Below, in pieces: positions 7,759 to 10,115 of a stretch of 10,115 nucleotides of DNA. Within the stretch, counting starts at the first letter, position 1. Each line of letters opens with the position of its first letter. The translations under genes were made by a program, and so were the position numbers. The stretch lies in contig JABUSX010000193.1 of NCBI GenBank assembly GCA_021442545.1, positions 1-10,115 on the forward strand, read 5' to 3'. The notes beneath the pieces were generated by a model, which did no database searches, had not been told where the DNA came from, and saw only the letters and a list, made by a program, of their open reading frames with translations. This stretch comes from Eubacterium sp. Lineage in GTDB: Bacteria; Bacillota; Clostridia; Lachnospirales; Lachnospiraceae.

Positions 7759-9873
7759 TTAACGTTCAAATAACAAATCTCCGTAGGAAGGCATAGGCCA
7801 ATGTTTCTTTTCTACGATCATTTCCAGATCATCGACAGGCCTGCGCAGCTGCTGCATCAGAGGACAGATCTCGTCATGATAAAAGACGGCAAGCTCTTTT
7901 CCGTACTGTATGCCGGCAGCCTTCTTATCTGCCGCAGCGAGCGCATCAAGTGCATCCTGTGTTTCATCCAGAAGCATCGTAACTTTTTCAACGAGCCGCA
8001 TCACGGTCCTGGAGCTGCCTGTTCCCGCGGCATTGATCGCAGCAGCGGCACCGGCAATCTCTCCCGCATAGGCAGCTACTGAAGGTATGATCTGCTTTCT
8101 TGTGATATTGATCATGGCCTTGACTTCAATATTCATTGTTTTGGCATAGATATCATATTTAACCTTTGCACGGGCTTCCAGTTCCGTACGGGAAAGAATT
8201 CCCAGCTTTTCAAACATATCAACGGTTTCCGGCCTTGTCAGCTCCGGAATCGCCTCCGTCATGCAGGTCAGATTGGGAAGGCCGCGTTTCTCCGCTTCCA
8301 TGGTCCAGGACTCATCGTAGCCGTTTCCGTTGAAGAGAATACGCTGATGTTCCCGGAAATTCCGGATAATCAGTTTTCGGACTTCTCTGTCAACATCTTC
8401 TGCGTTTTCAAGAATGTCACAGGCTTCGGAAAAAGCCTCTGCAGAAATGGCATTCAGAACCACATTGGCTTCTGCGATGGAATCCCTGGAACCGACCATA
8501 CGAAATTCAAACTTATTACCCGTAAATGCGATCGGAGAGGTTCTGTTTCTGTCTGTTGCGTCCTTATGGAGCTCCGGAAGTGTTGCGACACCCATCTGAA
8601 GGACTTCTCCTTCAAGGCTGCTGGTTGCAGTTCCCTTTTTTACGATCTGTTCCACGACATCCGTAAGCTGTTCCCCAAGGAAAATCGAAATAATTGCCGG
8701 AGGTGCTTCCTGAAGTCCGAGACGAAGGTCGTTTCCGGGATTACACGCACTCTCCCGCAGCAGACCCGCATGCACATCGATTGCCTTGACAAGACAGGAC
8801 AGTATCAGAAGAAACTGCACGTTGCCGTGCGGTGTCCGCCCCGGCTCCAGAAGGTTCAGACCGTCATCGGTCTGAAGTGACCAGTTGTTATGTTTGCCGG
8901 ATCCGTTCACACCGTCAAACGGTTTTTCATGAAGCAGGCATTTCAGATCATGCCGGTGCGCGACCCTCTTTAAGGTCTGCATAACCAGCTGATTTGCATC
9001 TGTTGCCACATTGGCCTCACTGTAAATGCATACCAGTTCATGCTGAGCCGGCGCCACCTCGTTGTGCTGCGTCTTGGCTGTAACGCCCATCTTCCAGAGT
9101 TCTTCATTGACTTCTTTCATGAAGGCTGCAACCCGGTCACTGATCGCTCCGAAGTAATGGTCATCCATCTCCTGGCCCTTTGCAGGCATGGATCCGAACA
9201 AGGTTCTTCCGGTATAGACCATGTCTTTTCTCAGACGGAATTTATTGCGGTCCACAAGGAAGTATTCCTGCTCCGCTCCGACACTCGGAACAACCTTTCG
9301 GGATGTCGTATTCCCAAGGAGCCGAAGAAGACGTATTGCCTGTTTATTGATCACTTCCATGGAACGAAGCAGAGGGGTTTTTCTGTCCAGCGCTTCACCG
9401 CTGTAGGAACAGAATGCTGTCGGAATACAGAGAACGGCACCGCCGGCATCCTCACGGATAAAGGCAGGAGATGTACAATCCCATACCGTATATCCCCGGG
9501 CCTCAAAAGTTGCCCGCAGGTCACCGCTCGGGAAAGAAGAGGCATCCGGCTCACCCTTGATCAGTTCTTTTCCCGAAAAGCTGAATAAAGTTTTTCCGCT
9601 CGGAAGGGGCGAGGTGATAAAGGCATCATGCTTTTCGGCCGTAGTACCTGTCAGAGGCTGGAACCAGTGCGTATAATGGGTCGCACCCTTCTCAATAGCC
9701 CATTCCTTCATTTCATGAGCAACCACATCTGCAGTGATCAGATCCAGATCACTGCCCTCTTCAATTGTTTTCCTCAGACGTGCATAGACCTTTTTAGGAA
9801 GGCGCTCCTGCATGACCCCGTCATTAAAAACATTTACACCAAACAGCTTCGCCGGATTTTGTTTTTCTTCCAT
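7759..9873 (-). CDS. glnN: Glutamine synthetase type III (GSIII)
   Basis: A 704-residue cytoplasmic enzyme that makes glutamine from glutamate, ammonia and ATP. The length fits type III enzymes (about 700-730) and is far longer than type I (about 450-470). Type III landmarks are THWFQPLTG with TTAEKHD at residues 68-83, [10 protein letters not shown] at 199-208 (metal and glutamate site), [10 protein letters not shown] at 270-279, [10 protein letters not shown] at 323-332 and [17 protein letters not shown] at 442-458. The long alpha-helical C-terminal third is typical of GSIII. The family forms dodecamers and lacks the type I adenylylation-loop arrangement. The ATG at 9873 has AAGAAGG (9884-9890) upstream. 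A strong promoter and several repeat elements precede it, suggesting regulated expression. Only a weak AT-rich hairpin and a run of seven T follow the stop codon. Confidence 0.97.
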   Translation of the reverse strand: MEEKQNPAKLFGVNVFNDGVMQERLPKKVYARLRKTIEEGSDLDLITADVVAHEMKEWAIEKGATHYTHWFQPLTGTTAEKHDAFITSPLPSGKTLFSFSGKELIKGEPDASSFPSGDLRATFEARGYTVWDCTSPAFIREDAGGAVLCIPTAFCSYSGEALDRKTPLLRSMEVINKQAIRLLRLLGNTTSRKVVPSVGAEQEYFLVDRNKFRLRKDMVYTGRTLFGSMPAKGQEMDDHYFGAISDRVAAFMKEVNEELWKMGVTAKTQHNEVAPAQHELVCIYSEANVATDANQLVMQTLKRVAHRHDLKCLLHEKPFDGVNGSGKHNNWSLQTDDGLNLLEPGRTPHGNVQFLLILSCLVKAIDVHAGLLRESACNPGNDLRLGLQEAPPAIISIFLGEQLTDVVEQIVKKGTATSSLEGEVLQMGVATLPELHKDATDRNRTSPIAFTGNKFEFRMVGSRDSIAEANVVLNAISAEAFSEACDILENAEDVDREVRKLIIRNFREHQRILFNGNGYDESWTMEAEKRGLPNLTCMTEAIPELTRPETVDMFEKLGILSRTELEARAKVKYDIYAKTMNIEVKAMINITRKQIIPSVAAYAGEIAGAAAAINAAGTGSSRTVMRLVEKVTMLLDETQDALDALAAADKKAAGIQYGKELAVFYHDEICPLMQQLRRPVDDLEMIVEKKHWPMPSYGDLLFER

Positions 9874-9921
9874 CTTACAGATACCTTCTTTCCAATCTGT
9901 TGGACTATCCTGGAGTTTACC

Positions 9922-9973
9922 CGATAATATCGTTTATATTCACAAAAAAATCTAGCTAATTTGTCGATATTAT
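9922..9973. repeat. Inverted repeat linking the glnN -10 box and leader
   Basis: ATAATATCG at 9924-9932 is the exact reverse complement of CGATATTAT at 9965-9973. The first copy lies within CGATAATATCG (9922-9932), itself a palindrome around one central base. The second overlaps the glnN -10 box. Two operator half-sites or a paired operator are possible, and so is chance in AT-rich DNA. Confidence 0.45.
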
Positions 9974-9998
9974 ATACTATACAGGGCAAAAATGACAA
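9969..9998 (-). promoter_or_regulatory. Strong glnN promoter
   Basis: On the minus strand TTGTCA (9993-9998, 5/6) and a perfect TATAAT (9969-9974) are 18 bp apart. The transcript would start near 9962, leaving a leader of about 89 nt before glnN. The region 9891-9968 of that leader is AT-rich and codes for nothing visible. No riboswitch class was recognised in it. Confidence 0.75.
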
Positions 9999-10013
9999 TA
10001 AAAAGACAATAAA
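9994..10013. repeat. 9-bp direct repeat over the glnN -35 box
   Basis: GACAATAAA occurs at 9994-10002 and again at 10005-10013, so the copies are 11 bp apart, about one helical turn. The first copy contains five of the six -35 bases. Same-face spacing suggests binding of two protein subunits. The repeat is seen directly; the function is inferred. Confidence 0.55.
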
Positions 10014-10027
10014 TTACGCACATATGT

Positions 10028-10043
10028 CAGGATAATTTTCCTG
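10028..10043. promoter_or_regulatory. 16-bp near-palindrome upstream of the glnN promoter
   Basis: CAGGATAATTTTCCTG pairs with its own reverse complement at seven of eight positions per half. It is centred about 40 bp upstream of the -35 box of the main promoter, a usual distance for an activator site. It does not match the TGTNA-N7-TNACA form of GlnR sites. Confidence 0.45.
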
Positions 10044-10049
10044 CTCAAT

Positions 10050-10078
10050 ACTATAGTGAGCTTCTGAACATCTGTCCC
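10050..10078 (-). promoter_or_regulatory. Possible second, weaker upstream promoter
   Basis: The minus strand has GGGACA (10073-10078, 4/6) and TATAGT (10050-10055, 5/6) with 17 bp spacing, just after the terminator of the upstream unit. A start near 10043 would put the near-palindrome at 10028-10043 in the start region. This is a weak call. Confidence 0.25.
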
Positions 10079-10080
10079 GT

Positions 10081-10115
10081 AAAAAAACGGATCAGAGCTG
10101 AGATACTCCAATCCG
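10081..10115 (-). terminator. Intrinsic terminator of the unit upstream of glnN
   Basis: On the minus strand CGGATTGGAG (10106-10115) pairs with CTCTGATCCG (10088-10097) in a 10-bp stem with two G-U pairs and an 8-nt loop, followed by seven T (10081-10087). The stem begins at the window edge and may continue. It ends transcription of a same-strand gene lying beyond 10115, so glnN begins a new unit. Confidence 0.8.

Noticed and set aside
7734..7772. Possible glnN terminator: 7-bp AT-rich stem TATTTGA/TCAAATA plus seven T
   Set aside because: The stem has a single G-C pair, overlaps the stop codon, and is six bases from the T run, so it would be weak. It is not called as a terminator, and readthrough into the regulator gene is likely.
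9040..9588. 182-codon plus-strand open frame opposite glnN
   Set aside because: It is antisense to the conserved glutamine synthetase core, and the translation shows no recognisable motif.
9874..9962. glnN leader as a riboswitch
   Set aside because: The roughly 89-nt AT-rich leader shows no conserved aptamer pattern I can recognise and no terminator hairpin before the start codon.

Overview
The window looks like core chromosome from a low-to-medium-GC Firmicute (Bacillota), most likely a Clostridia member of the Lachnospiraceae type. Evidence is the type III glutamine synthetase, the FtsE/FtsX pair preceded by a CdaR/PucR-like regulator whose sequence resembles a family I recall from Lachnospiraceae, and a GlgA close to those of that family. 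The taxonomic call is inference from remembered family resemblance, not a search. All seven protein genes lie on the minus strand, so transcription runs from high to low coordinates.

Read in that direction: (1) 10081-10115 is an intrinsic terminator closing a unit that lies outside the window. (2) 9874-10080 is the glnN control region, with a strong sigma-A-type promoter, a 9-bp direct repeat over the -35 box, a 16-bp near-palindrome upstream and an inverted repeat touching the -10 box. (3) 7759-9873 is glnN. (4) 6572-7654 is a regulator with an N-terminal sensing region and a PucR-type C-terminal HTH. Its stop codon forms part of the ftsE Shine-Dalgarno, so it is tightly joined to (5) ftsE and (6) ftsX, the ABC-type complex that controls septal peptidoglycan hydrolases. 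(7) A clear intrinsic terminator at 4802-4833 ends this unit just before (8) a membrane-anchored S41 (CtpA/CtpB-type) protease, followed after 7 bp by (9) uvrB. (10) glgA follows uvrB and has its own promoter.

Functionally the region joins ammonia assimilation (GlnN), cell-wall and division control (FtsEX, a C-terminal processing protease), nucleotide excision repair (UvrB) and glycogen synthesis (GlgA). I see no mobile element, CRISPR array, tRNA, rRNA, defence system or biosynthetic cluster, and no gene that looks like a new system. The points worth a second look are regulatory: the terminator placed almost on the ctpA ribosome binding site, the repeat arrangements in the glnN and glgA promoters, the regulator-ftsE coupling, and a marked excess of GATC sites. 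Two starts were set by ribosome binding sites: ATG at 7654 for the regulator and TTG at 5853 for ftsX.
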